The position numbers and the translations under genes were made by a program. Below are positions 43,301-55,300 of a stretch of 64,000 bases of DNA, in pieces. The notes beneath the pieces are model-generated. The model was given only the letters and a program-made list of their open reading frames with translations. It ran no database searches and had not been told where the DNA came from. Numbering within the stretch: position 1 is the first letter of the stretch; each line of letters opens with the position of its first letter. Source of the DNA: Struthio camelus (taxonomy: Eukaryota > Chordata > Aves > Struthioniformes > Struthionidae); the NCBI RefSeq assembly GCF_040807025.1, contig NC_090944.1:113646238-113710237 (forward strand), read 5' to 3'.

Positions 43301-46300
43301 TTTCTGAGTTATCCACACACTTCAGGTGTTTGGGTAAGGGTGGCTGTAAATAGAGCAGAATTATAATCTTGGATAGAATTTGAATAAAATGTTTTATTAA
43401 CATGTTAATGAATTCTTCTAGCTTCCAGACAAGACTATTGCAAGCCTTGTAAAATATTACTATTCTTGGAAAAAAACTCGCTCTAGGACAAGTTTGATGG
43501 ATCGTCAGGCTAGAAAACTAGCTAATCGAAATAATCAAGGTGACAGGTAAGGTTTATGCTTTTAAGTAGCTATCTCTAGTAGAGACAGAAATCTTTCTAG
43601 GTAGAGATGCTGGAGTAATTTCCAGCCATCATGCTTCAGCATGACCTATTCTTTCAGGTTTGAGCATCTGTGATGTTGTCTTTGCTTTCAGCAGGTGATC
43701 TCTGATACCTCTGCTTTAGGAACTATATTACTCTGGTCAGTATCAGTTGTAATAACACACCAGGCTTTAGCGGATAACTGCAAAAACAGGGGTTTGAAAA
43801 ACATGAAGTTTGGGGATGTGGCTTAAAAATAATGTTTTGTTTGGGGAGTCTAGCCCTACCTGATTGTGTTGAGTTAGACTGGCATGTTGCGTTTTCTCTT
43901 AACAGAAACTGTAATGAGTAGGGCGTGAGGAGGAGAGCGTTTTCATTATTAAACGAAAATAGAACTATAACTAAAAGGTCAACCCATATGAAGAGCTGTA
44001 GCAATTAGAATGCCAAAATACTGTTTTATAGTGAAACTTTAAGCCTTATCTTTATGTAAATCTTATTTTGAGCGCATTTAGAACTAATATCTGTCAAAGA
44101 GAAGTAGAGTTCAAAATAGGGCTAAATATTCTTGGACAGAAGAGAATGAAGCTTCCCCTAATTACTTTGAAACTAAAATTATACTGCACTTAGTGTACTG
44201 GAATATTATCTTAAGTAATTTAATGTTTTGGATGTGTAAGTACTGTATTTTTGTTTATATGAGCAAGTATAATCTATTTCACATCTATGGAAAACTGCCT
44301 AGCCAGAGGAAAAGGGTCTCTTTAATTCTATGTTACTAGAAAACCAAACTCCTGTAGTTTAAAATTTACACGCTTGCTTAGTGAACCTATAACTGAAAAA
44401 TTACAGAATTAAAATTACAGAAGAAAAACACTTTGTTTCTAATACAGCTTTTTGGTTTTTGTAATAACTAGAATTTTTTGAATTTTTTACGTTATAGTTA
44501 GAAATTACATTGTGTGAATGACTAGACTGGACTAAGCTAGATTAATTCTTCTCTCTTTTCATCTTTTCCTTTGGTTTAATTCAGCAGAAGATTTCCCTTC
44601 TTCCTCTCCCTCCTCCCAAGTTGTAGTTCTTGAGCGCTCTGAACTGGTGAAAAAGCAGTCCTGTATTTTTCCATCTCATGTTGTCCCTTTCTGCTTCCTG
44701 CAGACTGACACAAGGGGTTATTCATACACCTGGTGCAGTGGTTGGAGAATTGATCTGTTAAACTAACCTGGCAAATGAAAACTTAATTCTAGCCCTGATC
44801 TAATTGACCTTGTAAATGTTCATGCTGGTACAAGTGGCTGAATTAAAGAAAGATGACACTAAATTTTTTTTGGTAACAATGCCAACCCTACTGGCTTAAA
44901 GTGTTTTTGAAACTCCAGCTTAGGACTTTTTACTTAGTAATTATAGTAATTATGAGAATTTAATAAAGGAAACAAGTTTTTTGCAGCTATCAAAAACAGA
45001 GCTGCTACAAAAATGGATGTCAAAGAGTATAACCATAAAACTTGACTACTTAACTGTATCTGAAGTATCTACTCTATTTGTATCTTGCCTGGATACATTT
45101 ATATTTAAGGCTTAAAAAAATAGAATGACAACGTAAAATGACCAGCTTCTTGTCATCTGTTCTTAGTGATGATGATGTAGAAGAAGCTCATCCAATGGAT
45201 GGAAATGATAGTGATTATGATCCCAAAAAAGAAGCCAAAAAGGAGGTAACAGATAATTTAATGGTGAATGTCAGTTTGTTTGTTTTCCTTGAATGTGTTA
45301 CAGTGAATAATAAAACTTGTAGTAGAAGAAGCTTAACATCCACCTATTTGCAGCCTGCTGAAATCACAGGATTCTTAGTTGATCAAGATTTTGACAACTT
45401 TTGAATGAAACTAAAATTTACCCTTTATTTTTGCCATTCGGTGTGCATATGTGCATCTCGTTACTTTTGCCAGCTGGTGAAAGATCTTAATGCTTTCTAG
45501 GAGATGTATGCTATGTCTACCTGGTAAAAATAACGTTTCCCCCACCCCTCTCTTGTTAATACCCGTTTCCAGTTTTACTGATTGGGAATTATTGGAAACT
45601 GTGTTCTTTATGCATTTAAAAATTAAATGATATTCTTTTCAAGAGTAATTTACTTTGTTCTTCCAAAGCCATATTGAGGTTATGCATTTTAGCTCTCTTG
45701 TGGCTTTATTCAAATGCTTTCTAGTAATAACAATGTACAGAAAACCATTTTACTGTCCTCAGTAGAACACTTACTGTTAGCTTTACAGATGAGTGCTGTG
45801 TTTCGGGTATGTTCAGAGTTTGGGGTGGTTTTTATTTTTGTTTGCTTGTTTTTTGGTAAACATTGTTGCTTACGATCAAGACTAGAAGAGCACAGTTTAA
45901 TGTCTAAATGTTTCGTTGTTTTCTTAAACAACTTAATACATTTGGGTTTTTCCTAAAATGGAAGAGTTAATGCCCCTTGAAAATGTGAGAGGAGAGATGG
46001 TGCAGTTTCAACGTCTCTTTAGGATCATGAAGTGGTATCTAGGATTATTAATACAACTTTGGACTTCTGCCAGAAATGATGCTGAGTAAGAGATTGATAG
46101 TATTAGATTCCATTCCCAGTTTTGCGATGACCTTCAGCATGTCACTTTAACTACCCTAAGAGGGGGGAAAAAAAGAAACCCCTCTCTTACAAAGAGTTTG
46201 AGACTTTTCATGGGGGGGATACATTGTTTAGAATTTGAAATGGCACAAACTCTAACATGAACCTTCTTACCACCCCTACCCTCAGCACTGTAACAGTCTT

Positions 46301-49300
46301 CTTGCAATCTGTTAATTTGATTTGGTGCCTAAGCCACTCCTAAGTAATGGCTCTCTGTTTTAACCTGCTCTCCTTAGTTATTGTGCAAATCGTTACACAC
46401 AGTTCAGAATGAAAGTAGCATGTTTGTAGACTTCTAGGAACAAGACAAATAGGTTTGCAGCTTCTGAAAAGCTATTTGGATCCACATAATATTGTTTTGT
46501 GGTCTGATATTTCTGGTAGGTTTTGCATACTTTCACTTCCTAAGCAGAATATAAATTGACTAGGTTACTTGAATGTGTAGAGCAATGGAAACTTTCTTAT
46601 CTGAGAAAACTAAAACAAGCCAAACGCTAGCCTAGCGAGCTGAAAGCTTGATAGTGTAAGTTCTCTTTAAATCCAGACTGAGCAGACAGGAACTGCAGTT
46701 TCGCAGTAGAACAGTGTTGACCCAAAAAACAAATGGTGTAGATAGGCCAGAAGTAAACTTAACCTTGGGATTTTTAGATGTCAAAGATATAAGACTATAT
46801 CAACTTTCCACATGAAAGCAGTAGGGTCAAGTGTCCTAAATGCTTTTAAGATAGCCTTCATGAAGTCTATGGCCTAGATTAAGATATTACATTAGCTGAG
46901 AAGAGGATGTGGCAGAAGGTCAAGCCTAGTAGATGAAAATACAGTTTGCTAATCTGTACTAATGCTACAAAACAGAATGGCTGCTGCAATTTGTTTTCTC
47001 TTCGCTGTGATCAGATGACTACCTCCTCTTAACCTGCATGGATGCCAGACAGGGAGGAGCAGTAGGGGGCTGCTTGAGTAGCAGAGAGCCTGAATCTCAT
47101 CTCTGCTCTGGTACTTAACAGTGCGTTGAACTGAAAAATCCTTATAGGAAAAGTCGTTTTTGCTTCTCTGCTTCTAGTCAATAGGTAACCTTCCCAGTTG
47201 CTCTACTGGAGTTATGTGCATGCACGCTAGCTGTTGTGCAGCAATGCCCCCTGAAGACAAAGCTGAAACTTTGAGCAAAGATCTGCCAGATGTCTGAGTA
47301 TACCCAAAAAATGGTTATAATGAATTTTTTCTCCTCTTTGCTATCCTTTTCCATTTCAAAAAAAGCAAACAACAAAGGCTTAACTTTGCTAAGTTAGATA
47401 GATTTTTACAGGGGCTGCAAAAGTAAGTCTGTGCTATTTCTTCCAAATCTCAAATCCCCTCCCAAAGCAAATGGCACTTAAGCTTTTCAAGGTAGAATGC
47501 TTGCAGCAGGGGAAGGTGTCATTTTGCCCTCTTGCCTGTCAAGGTTGACTTCCTGACTTTTTTTTCCCCCCCCCCCCTCCCTTGACCTTCGCCTGCCCCC
47601 TTCATATTTGACCTGAAGTAAATGCGTTAGTTCAAAGTACCTTAAAATGTTGTTAGCGGTAATACTGCCAAATCCAGTCATGACTTGGTTTAAAGATGCT
47701 GCGTATATATATTCTTTACCTTCTCGATACCTCAGAAGTTCTTGATTGCTGCCTTCTGTCATAGTATTCAGACTGTGATTTCTGTACCATTTATTGTATC
47801 TTTGGTTATGTTCAAGGAAAAAAAATTGAAGTTTGGAAAATTCACCTGCCTAAGGCTAATGGAGGCCTGTCCAGGGTTGTGTGCTGCATCAGCTCATCTG
47901 TGAGATCCTACGTGGAGATAAAGCTGTTAGCTTAGGTTTTTTTGGTTGTAAATATGATGTTACAAAGCGATGTGATACTTTATTAAAGTTATATGTAAGA
48001 CACTGTTATTCTTTAACAATTTATTTCTTGTGAATTAAAGGGCAGTAATGAGCAGCCTGTTCAGACCAGCAAAATAGGGCTGGGTAGAAGAGAGTATCAG
48101 AGCTTACAGCATCGTCACCATTCTCAGCGGTCCAAATGCCGTCCACCAAAAGGCATGTACCTGACCCAGGAAGATGTGATAGCAGTTTCCTGTAGTCCCA
48201 ATGCAGCCAACACAATTCTTAGACAGCTGGATATGGAACTAATCTCATTAAAGCGACAGGTACCATGGGTTATTGGTCTTGTTTTATTTTCATCTCAAAT
48301 TGCTCTTGTAAAGTTTTTGAAGGTTTTCTGTGAAGATTCTGAAACTTCTTGAACATAAGTCTTCCTAATTTTGTTCCACAGTAATCATCAAAAATGCTGG
48401 ACATTAGCTGTTCTTCGGTTTTATTGTTATATTTTCCTACCCTTGTGGATAACATCAAACAAGATGACTTCCTTTAAAAAAAAAAAAAAATTGTGGAGGG
48501 GAGAGAATGACATGAAAGCAGTGTCGATTTGGGAACAAGGGAGAACTGAGGTCATTTAGTTTAGTGCGTTTTTGTTTAGTTGGTTTTTACTTTGTGAAAG
48601 ATTCATGTGAGAATGAGTGAGACCAATGAAGCAGTGGAAGTTAAATATATATAGATAGATATATAAAATATTTATATTTATATATTTTTTAGGCTAACAA
48701 ATGTAGCTGTATTCAGGATGGGACATCCAGGAAAGCATGGCGGGGAGGGGGAACATGGGCCTAGTTATTTTCTCTGTTTAGAATGGTGAGCATTCTTACG
48801 GCATTTCGGAAAACTACTTTGTAGTCCTCACCTTTAAGAGGACTATAACCTGATTCCTTTGCAAAAAGAAGTTAACTTGTGGCCTGGAATCTGTTCAGCC
48901 TCTTGGGACACTGCAGTATGTGCATGCTTGCTTTCTAGGAGGGATGTGGCAACAAATTCAAGGCTTATCTTCTGGAATTTCTGCCTCATTGTAGACTACT
49001 AGGAGCTGCTGTGTTGCAAAATCATGGCGCGCACAAAGGGTTTCTTGGGCTTTTTGCTCCCTTGTATTCTTTTGCAGGAGAAATACGCTTCTTTCTATCA
49101 CAGCAGGATTTTGGGGCTGAATAGCGTAGGTGGGTTTCACTCTTTAGCCTAAGTGTAGGTGAGTTACATCCTTGAGGGTGTGGGGGTTTTTGTTTTGTTT
49201 TTTCTTTCCTTTCAGTGATCTCAGAGAGATGCAGCCTCTGGAGCCTCCCACTGAATTATCTGCTTTTATGCCCATACTTAAAGAACACTTGTAATAGCTC

Positions 49301-52300
49301 TGCACCATAGTATGCAAAATTTTCTCGCCTGCGTTCTTATGTGCATTATGCAGTCAGCTTTAAATGGTTAATAAATATGTTTGTGTGAGTTCTCTCCTTC
49401 TTGTAGAGTAAAATATTTCATTTGCATATATTGAACTATTTCAAGAAAATGCTTTAAGGAAATTGTGATGATCTAAGGTCAATAAAAAGTGTCTGTCAGA
49501 AGAATTTAACTGGAAATATCTCATAAGTCTTTCCCCCGCTCCAAGTACTTTTTGGAGAAGGAAGAAGTTTGTGTACAACACATATCACTTAGAAGTCTAA
49601 GAACCAAGCTTTTGTGTAGAATATTCTGCATTCTTCTTCCAGAATATATATAACATGGTTAAAACTTGCTTTCTATGTCCTTTTAATATTCCTGCAGACA
49701 AACTGTTCTTTCAAAAGGCTGGCTTAAATATTTTTTCTCTCCATAGTAAACTCTGTGTATCTTTTTTTTTTTTTTCCTCAAACAGTTAAAAGTAGAGAAG
49801 CCTTAAACCATAATGTTTCTCTTTCTAACTTAGGAGGTACACTTGTGGCAATCCTAGTGAAGATATATGTGTAAAGTGACCAACTTTCTTTGTGGAGCTG
49901 ATTAACTTTGTTGTTTTTGACCAAGGTTCAAAATGCTAAGCAAGTAAACAGTGCACTTAAACAGAAAATGGAAGGCGGGATTGAAGAATTCAAACCTCCT
50001 GAGGTAAATCAGAATAAATACTAGAACTTGTGGCCTTGCACTTACATTAGCGGGAAACTACAGAAATGTCTTTTGCTGCTGCATAGTGTTTGCATTTCAG
50101 CAGCAGCTTAAACAGGATCCATTGAAATGCATACAGTGGTGAGTCTGGCCTCTTTGTAAGAAATTAGTAGTAGGCTTTTGTTTTGTTCTATGTAAACTGG
50201 CTAAATAAACGGAAAAAACAGAAACGACCTGACTCTTCGTGACAATAGGGAGTTGAAATCAAGTCCTAGTAGCCTTTTTTTCTTTTCCCCTCCTCATTTA
50301 AAAGCTAGTTAATGTAGACTGCTAGCAATAAGTTCTATATTCGGTGTGAAACACGACTGTGTGTTAATTTGAGCGTCCGCAGTGAGTGACTTGTTACTAT
50401 AGAAGCTCTCCTTTTGTTTGTTCTAAAGGATTGGATGTGAAATGTAACCAAAATGCAAAGCACTCTAGACACTGAGTTCTAATAGTTTAGATAAATTTAA
50501 CTATATATTCAAATTCTGTCTGCATAAAGATCATTAGTTTGTGGATAAGTTACGATATAGGTGAAACCGAAGAACCGTGGTAAAGCAGAGGGAAATCACT
50601 TTAGTTCTAAACTGAAATCCTCTAAATACTACTTCCTCTTCATGAAAGCAGCCTTAAACTTTATGAATTCATGGTTTATTGAGCAAGAGGTTTTTACCTA
50701 TGTTACAAACTGTAGTGCAATTAAAACACATTCAGATACTCAGATATTTTGCAACTGTTGAAACATTTTAATGATCTTTGTGCCATTTTTCTGATTTTAA
50801 TAGTCTAATCAGAAAATCAATGCCCGTTGGACCACAGAAGAGCAGCTTCTTGCAGTACAAGGTATGTTAATAGTAGTAGTGGCTTGAAACCTGATGCAAA
50901 GGATTTTGAGAGCGGTTCAGGAGTATGTTTACACTTCCCTGTAAAATGAAAGCTAAATTTTATCTGTTCTTACGAGACAGTCACTGGGAAGACAAGAACA
51001 ACAAAAAAGTGAGAAAATGTAGCATATTAATTTAAGCAAAATGATATTAGTCTTTCAGTTACTCTTATTAAATCTTAAATAGAGAAGCTAAGCTGGGTTT
51101 AACAGCTCGATGTAGTACCAAAAAGTCCCTTCATTCATTTTCTAAATGACGTTGTAAGAATTTCTCTAAAGTGGAAGGCTGAAGTAATGGTTGAAATAAT
51201 AAAATTTTCAACCCTTGTTAAGACACATCGTTATATCCTTAAAGTAGGAAAAAGCAGAAGTAAAACTGTTTCAGTTACTTTTCTCCATTCATAAGGGAAT
51301 AGCAGAGCAGATATCTAGCCAGTGGAGGCCTTTAAGTCTGAAGCCAGATATGGATATTGTACTAATGCTATTATTGGATAAAATTAAAATTTTCCAGATT
51401 ATTGATACAGTGAACTTGCACTTTTTCATTTATTTGAAGGAAAACTGACGTTTGTCTCGCTCTAACATGCGCTACCTAATCAAGGAAAGTGTAAGGGAAA
51501 TATTTATGAGCCCGTTATTGTCTTGAGGTCACTATATGTTGATTTGTGTTTATTTATCATCTTCTCTAAGATAATATAAATCAGCTCTAAGATAATATAA
51601 ATCATTCATATCTTTATTTTCCTCTGTTCTTCACCTTCTTTAAAACTGAAGACTGAATTTTAGTATAAAACCTTCAGTCGCATCAGGGTATCAGTGTAAA
51701 ATTGTCAGGTGTGTTACACCTGGTAATTATTAGCCAAGTGACCTATACTGAACCTAAAGTTAGGTTTATTTTGAAGTGTAAATGGAAATGCTGAAGGAAA
51801 GGGTGTGTCTGAAATCAGGCTTCTTGAACTTACATGCCTCTGAGACTGGGATTCACATCTCCAAACTGTTTGCAGTCTTTCTCTCAGTATGGCTACCTAG
51901 CTCACTCTTTTTCAAATGCATCTAAAAGCAGTGTCTACCTTTAGTATCTAGTCTAATAGGCAGACTGCTCGCTGGAGAAGTGGAAAACTCAGGTTCATTG
52001 TACCTGCCTTAGGATCAAAGAATTCAAACTACCTTGCATTTCCGTGGTTTGATTATCAGAGCTCTAACCAAGGATCGGATTGGGAGGCGATAGGAATGTA
52101 TTGAGCTCTTGTTAAACTTGTTGAGCGTGTTGTATACTTGTTAAACTTGTTGTGTAATCAATAAGGTAAATAACAGCACTGGAGAATGGGCAGAAGAGAA
52201 TGAGGGTTGGTAATGACTCCCTGGAAAGGAGTTCTAGGCTTGCGGTCCCTCCTCTAGGGAGTGCTTTCTGTTTTGCGTGGCTAGTCAGTTTTAGTACTTA

Positions 52301-55300
52301 AGGGCGGGATGGGAAGTCAAGACTGCTAGAAAAAAACTGTTTTCTCTGAATTACATGCCCTTCTTAGGGGTTTTTGTTTGGGTTTGGTGTTTTGGACCCT
52401 TTCCTTTGCCGCTATGTAAAAGGGGGGAGGGGAGAAGCCTTAATACAAGGGACTAAGTATTCTTACTGTCCCTCTCTTACGTATTGTCTGGTGATGGAGT
52501 CCGTCTCCTGGAATGTGAGAGTTAAAGGTTTAAGCCTCCCATCCCTCAGGCTGAGGAGCGCCACGGACTCAGATCTCTCACTTCCAAGTAATTGCCTGAG
52601 CTACTAGACTAAGATATGAAAGGTCCATGGTGCTATTTTTTTGCTCCAACTGTTTTTAAAGGAAAGTAGCCATGGTTGCTATACTAAGGTTTCCATAGTG
52701 TTTGTAAGGCTTGAACATCTCAATTAACTTGAGCAAGGGGACATTTAATATGTACATTTAAAATAGGTTTAGTCCATCAGACATATCGATATGACCTGAA
52801 ACACACTTTTAGATGCTTAACAATTTTACTGAAATCATAAACATTAAGCAGGTAGGTGGCGCTTCCATGATTTGTTCACTTGAATTCAAGCATTAAATCC
52901 TACTGTGGAATCAGAAAAATAACCTGCAGTAAAATGATTTTGGTATTTTTTTTTTTTCTAAAATGAAATAACTCTTGCGGTTTCTATGTGGGTTAATGTG
53001 ATCTCAGGAGTTTGGTAGTAACTAAAGAGGAGGCAATGAACAAAAATAATAAAATGAAGATGATTAGGTCATCTTAAAATTACTGTGGCTGCCTGCAAAG
53101 AGGGTTTCGGACTCAGACTTGATAAAGATCACTGGGCCAATCTTTTGCAGTATAATTCACCAGGTTACTGTTCAGCTTTATGCCTGAATTACTGAATGGG
53201 CCAGTGTGTCATGCAAGGTGTTTTATTTGTGTATAGAAATATATATGAGCAATTACCTTTTTCAAACTAAGATATTGGCCACATCAAAATTGTAATTGCA
53301 AAAGTATTTTAAGGCTTGTTCAAATCAACCAAATTGAAATTGAAAAAGCAATATATCGCTTTCAGTTCATTGAGGTGGAAAACAGTTGAGAAATCCAGGA
53401 TCTAACACTGTGTGAGCTAGTTGTCAGGAGCACTATAACCACACCGCAGTAGAGCTGCAGCCATAATCCAGAGGTTAGGGTTAACTAACTATTTCTGTGT
53501 CATTGTGGTGCTGCGTTATATTGCTTTGTGAAGCAGGATAATGCTTTTTGTGCGTGTCAGTGTTTGCTCTGCTGCACGGTAGTAGACAGGGTAGGCAGTA
53601 CCAAATTTGGATTTAGGAGTTTCGAGTTAGACATCTAAGATAAAGCACTGTCATACTGCGCATACCTGTGTGCAAGTGCACCTCTTACCTCGGCAGAGTT
53701 CTGAAGAGCTTGAAGAATCCCCATGATCAGGGCTAGTTTCAAATGAGCTGGGGGAAGCATTCATACCTGTGAAGTGAGGCTATGCAGTCGTCTTTTTGAA
53801 CTTCATTGTCAACAGCCTAATAACATTCTTATCAGTTAGCAGATTAAGCACTTCGGAAGTAATTTGGGTAGTATTTAGCACAGGATTTATGTGAAGATGT
53901 GTAGTGTGCACCAATATGAGTTAAAGGGTAATATGTCCTCTTACAGATGTGTCAGCACCTTATGTATAAAATTTTCATAGACATATATTGAACTTCCTCT
54001 GTGTTTCCAATGCAAGTTAAAAGTGTTTTACTACAGTATTGTGTGGAAGTCACTATGGTGATGCCGTAGCAGCACTAAACCCTCTGAAAAGAATCCAAAA
54101 TGGGTAGCGCTGGGTGTAGCTGAGCTACAAGTTTGGTTTTGTTTAGATGTTTATCATGGTTGGGTTCTCAGTGAAAGCATGATACGCTCTGTCTTCGACC
54201 TGTCTGCCTGGAAATAGGCTTTAAGACCTTGTCACTGTCAGCTTTAGATGGATTTAGCCTACAGGTTCAGTTGTTTTGCAGGTTAAGGGGAAGGCAGGAG
54301 TATAGGCAGCATAATAACAGAAAAGATTGAAATCACTACAAGTCTGAACTACGTTTTTTTAAACAGTGGACTTTGTTTTATTGGGCATGTTGTTCATGCC
54401 AACATGAACATCATGAATTCTGCAGGATGGTAGATAACGTTGCAGTGGACGCTTAATGATCATTATAAATTAGTGAGGGTGGGAATAGTGTGACAATCAA
54501 CAGATATTGAAACATTAGAGGAAGTGTTGTGTGGGTGCATGCTGTTTTTAGAGAGTATAGCTAACACTTTGCATGCTGGATAATGCCTAGAACCAAATCC
54601 CTGTCTCTGGTCTTCCTAGATGTGCTCCCTCCCTTGTGGCACTGTTAGGTCCCTCTATTTTTCTTTCCAAGGTTCTTGCGGTAAGAATGGTTGAATGCCT
54701 TTGTAGGTCCTAGGAAAAAGGCTTAAGTAATGTAGCCGGACATAATTAAGCTCCTGACAGTTGAAACATCAGCTTCAGCTACAGAAACTGTTTCTATCCC
54801 AGAGCTGAACTTTCCTCTTAAATTGCATGTGTGCATACCACATCAGAAGCACCTATTAATGAAGAACGAAAAGAGCAGAACAAGATGAAGGCTGTTCTCT
54901 TCACGGTTTAGTTGAAAAGAAACATACCTTTTAGATTTGAAACAGCTCTCACTTTCTGAATCCTTTGCCTCACCTTGAGGTGAGGGATGAAATTGGGCAT
55001 AAATTCCTGTTCCTATAATGAAATAGAATGCTTGTCCTCTAAGCACTATAATGTGTTCTGAATGGGTTTAGTCATCAGGAGCTTCAAATAACAAGTTAAA
55101 TCTTGGTTCACTCATGCATAACTGAGAGCAAAAACGAGTCTTCTGTTTATGGAATCTGGACTGTGTCTTAAACTAAATAAATTTATGTAATGTTATATTT
55201 CTTTTAGGCTCCAGACTCTTGGATGCTTACGATGAAAAATGTGCTTAGTGTAGCTAAAAGCTGTGTTCTAGGATGCTGGAGATCTTGAGAATTTTTTTTC

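Noticed and set aside
45138-45404. 88-codon frame containing RCOR3 exon 7 treated as a separate small gene
   Set aside because: Its coding-like core is exon 7 with consensus splice sites. The flanks are intron.
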